Below, piece after piece: positions 44,467 through 52,573 of a DNA stretch of 64,000 nucleotides (positions within the stretch are counted from its first letter, which is position 1; every line of letters starts with the position of its first letter). Source of the stretch: CALINF01 sp039980455. GTDB taxonomy: Bacteria; Pseudomonadota; Gammaproteobacteria; Pseudomonadales; Halieaceae. The translations under genes were made by a program, and so were the position numbers. The notes under the pieces are model-generated. The model worked only from the letters and a program-made list of their open reading frames with translations. It was not told where the DNA came from and did not search any database. The stretch covers positions 1,674,001-1,738,000 of the forward strand of contig JBDXCG010000003.1 of assembly GCA_039980455.1 (NCBI GenBank), in the 5' to 3' direction.

Positions 44467-46356
44467 ATGCGCCGCTCAATCGGCATCCACCACTACATCA
44501 TCTTCTACCTGCTGGCCTGTGCTACGGCTTCAACAGGTTCGTGGGCGGCAGAATTGGAGAACATCGTCGTTACCGGCCGCAAGCCAGCTGGTAGCACCGG
44601 AAGCCAGCTGCACGGATTTAGTAGCTATACCCAGATCGAGGACCTGCCTAACGTCCCCCCTACTCTCTCCTCTTTGGTAAGCCAGCTACCGGGGGTTGCG
44701 CTTGCCGGCCAGGGAGGGCTTTTGCAAACCGTAGCAATCAGAGGGCTGTCAAGGCAGCGTGTGGGAAGTTACTTTCTGGATATCCCGATACTCACTGAAA
44801 GACGAGCTGGCACAGCGGCATCGTTCATCGACCCGGCAATACTCGACGGTGTTGAATTGGTCCGAGGACCTGCGACAACAGCCTACGGTTCAGGGAATCT
44901 TGGCGGCCTGATTCGCTCTATCCCAGGAACGGCCACAGGTCTGGAGGCGAGACTCGGCTGGGGAGGCAGCGGATCGGAGAACAATCAACTGGTGCGATAT
45001 GGGGAACAGAATTTTTATGCTGCTCTTAGTCATCGAGGCTCGAATGACGCAGAGACTCCCGACGGAACGGATTTGCACACCGAGTACGATCAATGGAACC
45101 TTCTCCTCGGGGGTGAAACTGATACTGAAAGCGCTACTTATAAAGTCGTTACCCTGTTAACGGATGCCAACGATATCGGAAAATCTAATGTGCGCTATCC
45201 GGATGATCGTGTAACCACTTATCCCGATGAAAGACATTGGCTTAGCCAGATTTCACGCTTAACCGAAGACGATCAGATTCATGCCTTTGTTCACTATCAG
45301 GATTTGAGCACAGAGGTGCTGCGCCCCGGTGTGCGCTTGGACGTTGTCGACTCGAGCTCAATCGATTTCGGCGCCCGCTACGTTCGTGAATGGGAAACTG
45401 GTACGGACTGGCGTTGGGGGCTTGACTATCTCGGTCGCCGAAATGTGGACATTGATGAGCAACGCAAGCCTATCGACGGACTACCCGAGCCTTCAATGGC
45501 GTCTTTGCGCGCCGAGCAAGACGAGATCGCAGTGTTCGTTGAAGCCAAGCGGAGCTGGTCTGAGTTCACCGCAACGGCTGGTGCTCGACTGGGCGCTCAA
45601 CAACAGAATGCCGAGGGTTGGTCAGAAGAGAATGAGTCCCTCGTTAGCGCCTATTTAGGCGCCAACTGGTCGTTTGCCACTGATTGGTCTGCAAATGCAG
45701 AACTATCACGCGGTGTGCGAGTAGCCAACCTGTCGGAAAAATTCTTCTCTGGCACAACTGGCCGGGGCCTCGTTCAAGGCAACCCGAATCTTTCGCCAGA
45801 GGTTGCCGATAACATTGACCTTGGCGTTGTCTACGACAATGGCAGGCTACAGATTGAAACTCATGTCTTTTACATGGCACTAGATGACTTCATCGAGCGG
45901 GTACCTATCAGCACAGAGGTACTGAGCTTCAGGAACCTGGATGGTGGACACATAAGCGGTATGGACTTCGACGCTCGGCTAGGATTAGACGACAAACTCG
46001 AAATAGGTTTGGGGGGGCAGATTCAAAGCGGCGAAAATGAAGAAGGGAACAACTTGCAGGATATATCACCAAATCGACTGTCTCTTAACGCACTATACCG
46101 CGGCGCCACGTGGCAGTGGTCGCTGGACTACCAACATCGGTTTGAACATGATGACGTAGCTGCAACCGAGCAATCCATCGGCTCAGCAGATTTACTCTCC
46201 TTCAGCATCACCAAACCATTGAGCGAGAGCATGGTGCTGAGTGTCTGGGGCCGAAACTTGCTGGACCAAACCTACATTCTGACAACCGATGAGCTCTCCA
46301 CTGCCGGAGAGAAAATTGCATTCGGGGTGGAATGGTCATGGCGCAGCATGCGCTGA
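44467..46356 (+). CDS. TonB-dependent outer-membrane receptor
   Basis: From ATG 44467 (629 residues) there is a signal peptide (about 1-28, ending SWA), then a TonB-box-like ENIVVTG, a plug domain (QLPGVALAGQGGLLQTVAIRGLS, VELVRGPATTAYGSGNLGG) and a beta-barrel with NLSPEVADNIDLGV and a terminal GRNLLDQTY. It is a small receptor of the siderophore/cobalamin/substrate type. The last residues (WSWRSMR) lack the usual terminal aromatic residue. It diverges from the BNR protein; joint uptake and processing of a polymer or complex is possible. The frame is open 20 codons further upstream, but the signal peptide favours 44467. Confidence 0.92.
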   Translation: MRRSIGIHHYIIFYLLACATASTGSWAAELENIVVTGRKPAGSTGSQLHGFSSYTQIEDLPNVPPTLSSLVSQLPGVALAGQGGLLQTVAIRGLSRQRVGSYFLDIPILTERRAGTAASFIDPAILDGVELVRGPATTAYGSGNLGGLIRSIPGTATGLEARLGWGGSGSENNQLVRYGEQNFYAALSHRGSNDAETPDGTDLHTEYDQWNLLLGGETDTESATYKVVTLLTDANDIGKSNVRYPDDRVTTYPDERHWLSQISRLTEDDQIHAFVHYQDLSTEVLRPGVRLDVVDSSSIDFGARYVREWETGTDWRWGLDYLGRRNVDIDEQRKPIDGLPEPSMASLRAEQDEIAVFVEAKRSWSEFTATAGARLGAQQQNAEGWSEENESLVSAYLGANWSFATDWSANAELSRGVRVANLSEKFFSGTTGRGLVQGNPNLSPEVADNIDLGVVYDNGRLQIETHVFYMALDDFIERVPISTEVLSFRNLDGGHISGMDFDARLGLDDKLEIGLGGQIQSGENEEGNNLQDISPNRLSLNALYRGATWQWSLDYQHRFEHDDVAATEQSIGSADLLSFSITKPLSESMVLSVWGRNLLDQTYILTTDELSTAGEKIAFGVEWSWRSMR

Positions 46357-46368
46357 AACTATCTGTGC

Positions 46369-46396
46369 GGGGGCTACAATTTGCATCTATGCCCCC
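46369..46396. terminator. GGGGGC/GCCCCC hairpin between convergent genes
   Basis: A 6-bp GC stem with a 16-nt loop lies between the TonB receptor (ends 46356) and the reverse-strand membrane protein (ends 46446). No strong T-tract; weak candidate for bidirectional termination. Confidence 0.3.
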
Positions 46397-46445
46397 ACCC
46401 TCGAGCCAGCTGCCAATAGTTTAGGTCGGGTTGACGCAGCAACCG

Positions 46446-46889
46446 CTAGTTTTGCATCCCTTTAGCCAATAGCCAGATAAAACCGAAGTAGCCAATAAAC
46501 GGAAATACAAGAATAACTGCGCTAACCACGCCGTAGCGCGAGCCATTGACCAACTCCAGGCCCATGCCCTGACTCATTCGTGCATTCAGGTAATACAGCC
46601 CCACCACCCACACGGTAGCCACCAGGATAGAGGCTATGACTTCGCCTCCGAGCAGTCGGTAATGCCAGCCAGTGATATAGGAACTCAGAATAAAACCGGC
46701 GACCGTTGCAAGTAACAGCAAGGCAGATTTAATCGCAAGTTGGCTGAAGGGGAGCTCAGAGGACTGATTACTATACTCGAGCGCGCTCAGTGCAAGGCAA
46801 ACGACAATCGCGAATGCCGCATACACCAGAATAAGTGCCGTGCTTTCGGAGAAAAATATCCCGAGGTTACTTTTTATATTTTCCAACAT
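46446..46889 (-). CDS. four-helix membrane protein, unknown function
   Basis: The 147-residue protein has four hydrophobic helices (about 18-38, 50-72, 82-102, 120-142) and short loops. Its profile is reminiscent of YIP1-type small membrane proteins, but no diagnostic motif is visible, so the family is open. It is followed upstream by the WYL regulator in the same direction, with a gap of 64 nt. Inner membrane; role unknown. Confidence 0.75.
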   Translation of the reverse strand: MLENIKSNLGIFFSESTALILVYAAFAIVVCLALSALEYSNQSSELPFSQLAIKSALLLLATVAGFILSSYITGWHYRLLGGEVIASILVATVWVVGLYYLNARMSQGMGLELVNGSRYGVVSAVILVFPFIGYFGFIWLLAKGMQN

Positions 46890-46953
46890 GAGTTGTTCTC
46901 GACTATTTCAATAGTAATTAACGCAGGGCGCAACAGGCGTAGTAACTCAACGG

Positions 46954-47664
46954 CTAATCACCCCAAAAGTCCATACGAACGTCAGTTTCCCAGCGATTGA
47001 CGTAGTCTTCAAAGCTTAGCGTATCACTCTCCTCAAACACCTGATCGGTGATCGATACAGCAGCCAATCTGTCCAGCCGGAACAATCGATAGTCCTGACG
47101 TTTGCGACACCAGGCCACTACAGTCCAGGCAGCGCCCCAGAACATTAAGCCAAGCGGACAAATGCTGCGCTTACTGGCATTGCCATCTGCGTCGGAATAC
47201 TCGATATCAACAATGCGGTGCTGGTCGATTGCCTCGCGGATTTGCGGACTGAACTGAATGGCTTTCTCCCGATGATAATCGGGCACCAAGAACTGAGTGA
47301 CTTTTTGCTCCTGAGCCTGCTTGATCCGCTCTGGCAGAACCGCACGTATTTTTCGTTGAGCGCTGTCAGCAGCAGCAATCAAATCGTCATCGGCCCAGCC
47401 CTTCAACAGGCGCATTCCCAGCGCCAGGGCCTCGAGCTCAGTCTCACTAAACATAATCGGGGCTATATCCGCACCGCGCACCAACTGGAACCCAACGCCC
47501 GCCTCTCCTGCAATGTCCATACCTGACAGTATCAGAGACTGAATATCCCGATACACGGTACGCACTGAGACACCCAGTTCAGAGGCAATCATTTCCGCGG
47601 TAACAGCCCGGCGCCGTCCGCGCAGCAGCGTTAGCAGTTGCAGCAGGCGTTCAGGCTTTTTCAA
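46954..47664 (-). CDS. YafY-family WYL-domain transcriptional regulator
   Basis: The 236-residue protein has an N-terminal winged HTH of the HTH_11 type (MIASELGVSVRTVYRDIQSL) and a WYL ligand-sensing domain (about 140-220, IVDIEYSDADG, GLMFWGAAWTVVAWCRKRQDYRLFRLDRL). The frame starts at TTG 47664; no ATG is available near the conserved start, and no good ribosome site is seen, so translation may depend on the preceding gene 27 nt upstream. WYL regulators usually control adjacent genes; the VOC gene is the first target to consider. Confidence 0.9.
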   Translation of the reverse strand: MKKPERLLQLLTLLRGRRRAVTAEMIASELGVSVRTVYRDIQSLILSGMDIAGEAGVGFQLVRGADIAPIMFSETELEALALGMRLLKGWADDDLIAAADSAQRKIRAVLPERIKQAQEQKVTQFLVPDYHREKAIQFSPQIREAIDQHRIVDIEYSDADGNASKRSICPLGLMFWGAAWTVVAWCRKRQDYRLFRLDRLAAVSITDQVFEESDTLSFEDYVNRWETDVRMDFWGD

Positions 47665-47691
47665 ACCTGCACGCCTACAGCGCTATCACGC

Positions 47692-48141
47692 TTACGCAGC
47701 GCTAACGGGTGCCAAAGCGTAGTCCCAATACATGGCTTCAATTTTGTGCCCCTCCGGATCCCTCAGGAAACAACCATAGTATGCATCAGAATAGTCCGGA
47801 CGGGGTCCCGGCTGACCATCACAACTAGCCCCGGCACGAATTCCCGCTTCATAGAATGCTTCTACAGCCTCTTTACTATCTGCCAAGAAGGCGAAATGCG
47901 TTCCATTGGCCCTCTGCGCCTTACCGCCGTCGTAGGGTTTCTGCACCCAAAACTCCGGAAACTGCTTACCATAAGCCACGGCAAAACCTGGCACTTCAAC
48001 AATACGTACTGCGCCCAGAGTCGTCATTATTTTGTCGTAGAATGCGATCGCTTTGTCGTAGTCATTACTACCTACCGACACATGGGCAATAATTGAGGCA
48101 CTAGCAGCTGCCATTTCTTCTAGTTCAGTGGGTGAACTCAT
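47692..48141 (-). CDS. VOC-family (glyoxalase-like) protein
   Basis: From ATG 48141 (149 residues), chosen because AAGGAG lies 9 nt upstream. The single-chain VOC fold shows HVSVGSNDYDKAIAFYDKIM at the N-terminus and CFLRDPEGHKIEAMYWD at the C-terminus, with metal-ligand candidates His and Glu (GHKIEA). Members include glyoxalases, dioxygenases and resistance proteins. The gene precedes the WYL regulator and is probably co-transcribed with it, a frequent pairing in proteobacteria. Substrate unknown. Confidence 0.9.
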   Translation of the reverse strand: MSSPTELEEMAAASASIIAHVSVGSNDYDKAIAFYDKIMTTLGAVRIVEVPGFAVAYGKQFPEFWVQKPYDGGKAQRANGTHFAFLADSKEAVEAFYEAGIRAGASCDGQPGPRPDYSDAYYGCFLRDPEGHKIEAMYWDYALAPVSAA

Positions 48142-48203
48142 CTTTATTTCTCCTTGTAAAAGCCGATGCATTCGGCGAACAAGTACAGCCTAGACGAGGT
48201 CTG

Positions 48204-48219
48204 TGTCAGAACCTGTCAG
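48204..48219. promoter_or_regulatory. TGTCAG direct repeat with 10-bp period before the VOC gene
   Basis: TGTCAG occurs at 48204-48209 and again at 48214-48219, one helical turn apart, and is followed by the hairpin GAGAG-TGAA-CTCTC (48220-48233). The site lies 63-78 bp upstream of the VOC start. It is a candidate binding site for the WYL regulator encoded in the same unit. Confidence 0.35.
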
Positions 48220-48366
48220 GAGAGTGAACTCTCTGGAATTGCCAACACGCAAATTAAACTACGCAATCACTGCGGGAACCGGTATTCATTGAGTGGAAAG
48301 CTTTGGCGTGGTGAGCTCTTTCTCGCGTATATTAAGCTCTTCTGAGTTAGAAAAACGGGTGCATGC

Positions 48367-48837
48367 ATGCCTAAAATATTTGCTCTATCTGTCACTCACT
48401 TGCTTTTTGCAGCGGGCGGGTTCGCATTAGGCATTTACGCGCTGCCAGTGCTTATGGCACCCGAAGCGCCGTCATCTGCAAAAGTTGTTGAGCTGCATAG
48501 CCAATCTATCTACCGCGGCGATTTTCGTCGCGATCTGGCCGACAGTGACTTTCTGCACTGGGGAGAGGGTAAGGTAGCCATTGGCAACGACTCAATTACA
48601 TTGATGGGTAGTATTGCTCCGGGGCCAGATTATCGCCTCTATCTATCGCCGGAATTCGTTGAGACTGAAGCAGACTTTGCGAAACACAAGTCCACCATGG
48701 TGCAAGTAGGTCCCGTTAAAACATTCGAAAATTTTGTCGTCTCTGTTCCCGCTGGTGTAGATATTTCCTCATACAACACGGTGATAATCTGGTGTGAAGC
48801 GTTCGGGCAATTCATCACAGCCGCGCAGTACCGCTGA
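48367..48837 (+). CDS. exported DM13-domain protein
   Basis: The 156-residue protein has one N-terminal hydrophobic segment (about 7-30), which could be an uncleaved anchor or signal peptide, followed by a DM13 domain (about 42-156). DM13 hallmarks are present: YRGDFRRDLADSDFLHWGEG, PDYRLYLSP and the conserved cysteine in VIIWCEAFGQFITAAQY at the end. DM13 domains are proposed to act in electron transfer via that cysteine. Periplasmic side of the inner membrane. It is monocistronic. Confidence 0.87.
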   Translation: MPKIFALSVTHLLFAAGGFALGIYALPVLMAPEAPSSAKVVELHSQSIYRGDFRRDLADSDFLHWGEGKVAIGNDSITLMGSIAPGPDYRLYLSPEFVETEADFAKHKSTMVQVGPVKTFENFVVSVPAGVDISSYNTVIIWCEAFGQFITAAQYR

Positions 48838-48980
48838 GAGCGCAGATCAACGCCCTAACAACGTCACACCGAGGCTGTTTCAACTAATTCATACTCTAGT
48901 GAATCAGTGTGCTGATTAACAAACAGTACAAGCTATACTAGGAACTTGGTTGGCCCTGAATACAAAGGATAATTAGAACC

Positions 48981-49451
48981 ATGAACTGGGATGCCATCGG
49001 TGCAACTGCAGAAGCCCTCGGCGCTATGGCCGTTTTTCTTTCATTGATCTATCTGGCAATACAAACAAAGAATAACACGCGCGCGCTGCGCTCCGCTGCG
49101 TTTCACCAGGTAAGAGACTCTTTCGCCGACGTCTCGTTGGCCTTGTGCCAAGATCCGTCTTTGACTCGCCTGGTTACCCGCGCGATGGAAAACGATCCGG
49201 AGTTGGCAAAAGAGGAAATTGCTCAGTTTGAATTTTTCCTAACAACTTTCGTGCGTCGGGGTGAAAGCGCCTATTTTCAATCAACCGACGGCGCATTGCA
49301 GATGGAGGCATGGAATGGGATCAGAGAAGGCATTTCAATTATCTTATCGAATGTCTATAGCCAGACATGGTGGGAAAGCACCCGCGGTAGGTTCACGAGT
49401 GAGTACACCGAAGAATTACAGCAAGCTATCGCCAGCAGGCAGTCCGCATGA
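48981..49451 (+). CDS. small membrane-anchored protein, MNW family (paralog of 56506)
   Basis: The 156-residue protein starts with MNWDAIGATAEALGAMAVFLSLIYLAIQTKNNTRALRS-type sequence: one membrane helix (about 6-28) followed by a soluble helical domain rich in aromatic and charged residues. It is similar in order to the gene at 56506 (MNWEAVGALAEL... and QIRQNN). Such proteins are frequent in marine gammaproteobacteria and uncharacterised. ATG 48981 has AAGGATAATT upstream. I do not assign a function. Confidence 0.75.
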   Translation: MNWDAIGATAEALGAMAVFLSLIYLAIQTKNNTRALRSAAFHQVRDSFADVSLALCQDPSLTRLVTRAMENDPELAKEEIAQFEFFLTTFVRRGESAYFQSTDGALQMEAWNGIREGISIILSNVYSQTWWESTRGRFTSEYTEELQQAIASRQSA

Positions 49452-49616
49452 GTGGAGCCAATCAATCCTTCGCCTTGATACTCAGTTTGGATAGCTTGAA
49501 CCATCAGCAGTGTTAACCTGCCGCTCAAATAGGGTGTTCGTGTGATGGAGCCGGCAGTATAGAGTCCGATGGGGTGGAAGGCTCTGCAGACCCATTCACG
49601 GTAAATCTTCTGGTAA

Positions 49617-49635
49617 TACGTGCGCAATTAACGTA
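49617..49635. promoter_or_regulatory. inverted repeat TACGT-N9-ACGTA upstream of the zinc module
   Basis: A 5-9-5 inverted repeat lies 13 bp before ATG 49649. It does not match the E. coli Zur consensus well. It could be a Zur-like or other operator for the two-gene module. Confidence 0.25.
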
Positions 49636-49648
49636 CATTTTCGCCGTT

Positions 49649-49936
49649 ATGAAACCCATTGCCCCACAAACACGCGCCCACTGGCTCATCGCAGCCATGG
49701 TGATGCTGCTGCTTGGTGCTCAAGTTGCGCAATCTGCGCACCTGCACGCCGATCACTCCATCACGCCTGATTGTGTGCAATGCTCTACTGACGGCGGCCA
49801 AGCCGCAGTTACCACCAAAGCCGACGCGCCCTCCTGTATTGCTGCTGTCCGTAGCAATAATGTCCAGGTTTCAGCGGCACCTGTCGCCACGTTCTACCGC
49901 CTTGCAGCAAGAGGTCCTCCCGCGCTCTCCAACTGA
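49649..49936 (+). CDS. DUF2946-like small exported metal-associated protein
   Basis: From ATG 49649 (95 residues) there is a signal or anchor helix (about 12-32), then a metal-binding-type cluster HLHADHSITPDCVQC and a C-terminal RGPPAL, features of small DUF2946-type proteins that occur beside zinc or copper uptake genes. It ends 35 nt before a His-rich TonB receptor, so it is probably co-regulated with it. A periplasmic metal-binding or handling role is inferred. The frame is open further upstream to 49574, but the signal segment supports ATG 49649. Confidence 0.7.
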   Translation: MKPIAPQTRAHWLIAAMVMLLLGAQVAQSAHLHADHSITPDCVQCSTDGGQAAVTTKADAPSCIAAVRSNNVQVSAAPVATFYRLAARGPPALSN

Positions 49937-49971
49937 ACTTACACCCCCTAATTCAGAATTGGAGATACACC

Positions 49972-52101
49972 GTGAAACGTAATCTTATTGCATTACTGGT
50001 CGCTACCAGTAGCGCCGCTATGGCGCAGGAAAACAGAATGGAGCATGTCATTGTTTCCATTCCCATCCACAAGAAAACCGCCGAAACCAACCTGCCCGTG
50101 ACCGTACTTACGGGTGAAGAACTCCGGCGCGCTGCGACTACCAGTATCGGCGAAACTCTGGGCAACAAGCCCGGCATTGCCAGCGCCTCGTTCGGCCCTG
50201 GCGTAGGTCGGCCGGTGATTCGCGGCCAACAAGGTCCACGCAGCGTGACTTTGCAAAACAGCACCAGCAGCGCTGATGTATCCAGCCTCAGTCCCGATCA
50301 CGCGGTAGGGGTTGAGCCACTTCTAGCCGACTCCATTGAGGTTCTACGTGGACCCTCTACCCTACTTTATGGCGGCGGCGCCATTGGAGGGGTAGTCAAC
50401 GTCATTGACAACCGGATACCAGTAAACCCAATAGAAGGCGTTAGCGGAGCAGCGGAATACCGCTACGACGATGCCTCGAGTATGGACAGCGGCGTGGGCC
50501 GGCTTGATTTTGGCACGGGCAACTTTGCATTCCACCTTAGCGGAAGCAGCCGCGACTTCGACGACCTGGACATTCCCGGCAAAGCGATTGATGAAGAAGC
50601 GCTCGAGCAGCAAGAGGAATTACTGGGTATTGAGCACGAAGGGGAAGAGGAAGAACTGGAAAATACCAACGGCTATATCGCCAATACCGATGGTGATGCT
50701 GATATCTGGACTGTTGGGGCGTCATACCACCTGGGTGACAAGGGCTTCTTTGGGCTGTCAGCAAGCTCCTATGAAACCAACTACGGTATTCCCCCAGGCT
50801 CTCATGGTCATGAGGAGCACGAGGAAGACCATGACGACGACCACGATGACGACCACGACGAAGATCATGACGACCATGACGAGGAGCACGGCGAGGAGGA
50901 AGAGGAGAACATCCGCATAGACCTCGATATGGATCGCTACGACGCCGCCTTGCACCTGCATGAATTGCTGCCGGGGCTGATTGATATTGCGCGAGTCAAC
51001 GTGACCTACACAGACTACGAGCACGTTGAGCTAGAGGGCGCTGAAGTTGGCACCCGTTTCAATCGTGATACTTGGGAATCCCGCATTGAGCTGGTGCACA
51101 CCGGCAAACACAACGGCGTGATTGGATTGCAAACACGTATGGATGAATTTGAAGCAGTGGGCGAAGAAGCTTACGTGCCTAAGACAGATTCCTCCGAGGT
51201 AGGCCTGTTCTGGGTAGAGGATCTGGACTACGGCGACTGGCACATCGAACTTGGCGCTAGAGTTGATTGGGTGGAGCGCGATCCCGATGCGGTAACCGCC
51301 GATGAAGAAGACTTCACTTCCTTCAGTGCTTCTAGCTCAGCCGGCTATTCATTCTCCGACGCCTGGTCGGCCAGCGTTGCACTGTCGAGATCTGCCAGAG
51401 CGCCTGCCACCGAAGAACTATTCTCCAACATCGACAATAGTGGCGAGTCATTGGTAACCCATGCCGCGACCGGCGTAATAGAAGTTGGCGACTCGGATCT
51501 GGATGAGGAAACCTCAATCAATATTGATGCGAGTCTCAATTGGCAAGGCGATCAGTCCTGGGCCGAGTTCACAGTGTTCTACAACACTTTCCAAGACTAT
51601 ATCTTCCTGCTCAACTCGGGCCAGTTTGAAGATGAAACGCCCATCTATTTGTATGAACAAGATGATGCAGATTTTGTGGGTGCAGAGTTTGAGTCTAGCT
51701 TCCATCTGACGGAACTAGGCCCGGGTTCTCTTATGTTAGGGGTGTTTGGCGACATGATAAGCGGGGAGTTCGACAGCGCTGGTGATGTGCCTCGTATGCC
51801 ACCACTGCGTATTGGCTCTGAGCTGAGCTGGTCGGGTGATGCATTCAATGCCTTTGTACGCGTCATCAATGCTGATGATCAGGACGATGCGGGAGACTTT
51901 GAAACTGATACTGACGGCTATACGCGCTGGGATGCTGGCGTCGACTACAGCTTCAACCTCTATGGAGACACCGAGTTACTTACTTTCGTAAAGTGGAAGA
52001 ACATCGGTGACGAAGAAATTCGCCTTAGCACCTCTTTTCTGCGCAACTATGCTCCGCAGGCCGGGGAGTCTGTTGAGGCAGGTATCCGCTTCTCTTTCTA
52101 G
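49972..52101 (+). CDS. ZnuD-like TonB-dependent zinc receptor with His/Asp-rich loop
   Basis: The 709-residue protein starts at GTG 49972 with TTGGAG upstream. It has a signal peptide (1-18, ending AMA), a plug domain (ETNLPVTVLTGEEL, PVIRGQQGPR, VEVLRGPSTLLYGGGAIGGVVNV-like segment) and a 22-strand-type barrel ending VEAGIRFSF with terminal Phe. Residues 278-313 are a His/Asp/Glu-rich loop with nine histidines, and an acidic cluster occurs around 205-230. This matches the ZnuD group, which imports zinc across the outer membrane using such loops. The preceding DUF2946-like gene supports a metal role. A strong hairpin follows. Confidence 0.9.
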   Translation: MKRNLIALLVATSSAAMAQENRMEHVIVSIPIHKKTAETNLPVTVLTGEELRRAATTSIGETLGNKPGIASASFGPGVGRPVIRGQQGPRSVTLQNSTSSADVSSLSPDHAVGVEPLLADSIEVLRGPSTLLYGGGAIGGVVNVIDNRIPVNPIEGVSGAAEYRYDDASSMDSGVGRLDFGTGNFAFHLSGSSRDFDDLDIPGKAIDEEALEQQEELLGIEHEGEEEELENTNGYIANTDGDADIWTVGASYHLGDKGFFGLSASSYETNYGIPPGSHGHEEHEEDHDDDHDDDHDEDHDDHDEEHGEEEEENIRIDLDMDRYDAALHLHELLPGLIDIARVNVTYTDYEHVELEGAEVGTRFNRDTWESRIELVHTGKHNGVIGLQTRMDEFEAVGEEAYVPKTDSSEVGLFWVEDLDYGDWHIELGARVDWVERDPDAVTADEEDFTSFSASSSAGYSFSDAWSASVALSRSARAPATEELFSNIDNSGESLVTHAATGVIEVGDSDLDEETSINIDASLNWQGDQSWAEFTVFYNTFQDYIFLLNSGQFEDETPIYLYEQDDADFVGAEFESSFHLTELGPGSLMLGVFGDMISGEFDSAGDVPRMPPLRIGSELSWSGDAFNAFVRVINADDQDDAGDFETDTDGYTRWDAGVDYSFNLYGDTELLTFVKWKNIGDEEIRLSTSFLRNYAPQAGESVEAGIRFSF

Positions 52102-52116
52102 GCGATTTAATTCCGC

Positions 52117-52146
52117 GCTTGGAGCAAGTACTGGCTTGCTCCAAGC
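52117..52146 (+). terminator. 12-bp perfect hairpin after the ZnuD-like gene
   Basis: GCTTGGAGCAAG and CTTGCTCCAAGC form a 12-bp stem with loop TACTGG, starting 15 nt after the stop. The strongest hairpin in the window. Only three T follow (after CGGCG), so it is a strong stem with a poor U-tract, and may serve both convergent genes. Confidence 0.6.
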
Positions 52147-52196
52147 CGGCGTTTCCTAGCGCACGACACTTTCGTACCATTCTGCGTACCCCTTCC

Positions 52197-52391
52197 TTAC
52201 ATCAATAGGTCGTTAATCAACTCCGACATGCGCGGTCCATTAGGCCTGGATGCTACCGGCATCGGACTCAGGTCCAGCGCCAGATTTGAGTAGTTTGAAT
52301 CACAGATCTCCTCAATCACGGGCAATTTCTCCCACGGACTGATCTGCACTTCCCGGTAATCGTCTACTACGATGGCTTGTCTTATGCTCAT
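52197..52391 (-). CDS. small hypothetical acidic protein (64 aa)
   Basis: The frame from ATG 52391 encodes 64 residues with no membrane segment (starts MSIRQAIVVDDYREVQ, ends SELINDLLM). GGAGGG lies 7 nt upstream, one of the better ribosome sites in the window, which is the main reason to accept it. No family is recognised. It is alone on the reverse strand between the ZnuD-like receptor and AspT genes. It might be a short regulatory peptide, but that is speculation. Confidence 0.45.
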   Translation of the reverse strand: MSIRQAIVVDDYREVQISPWEKLPVIEEICDSNYSNLALDLSPMPVASRPNGPRMSELINDLLM

Positions 52392-52573
52392 TGTCTTTCC
52401 CTCCCTGTTTCTATAGTTCACATAGTAGGGAGACTTAGGGGGCTAGAAGATGGCCGGACACGCCAATCTCATGGCCATGCGCGACATCGTTATATAGATG
52501 GGGCCAGAGGCTGTAATCTGGAGACATTGAGGCTGTAGAATTCTGCCGCGCGTGACAATCCAATACAGGCAAG

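Noticed and set aside
50758..51024. Valine-rich reverse-strand frame resembling a membrane helix.
   Set aside because: It is the antisense of the His/Asp-rich loop of the ZnuD-like receptor; composition alone explains it.
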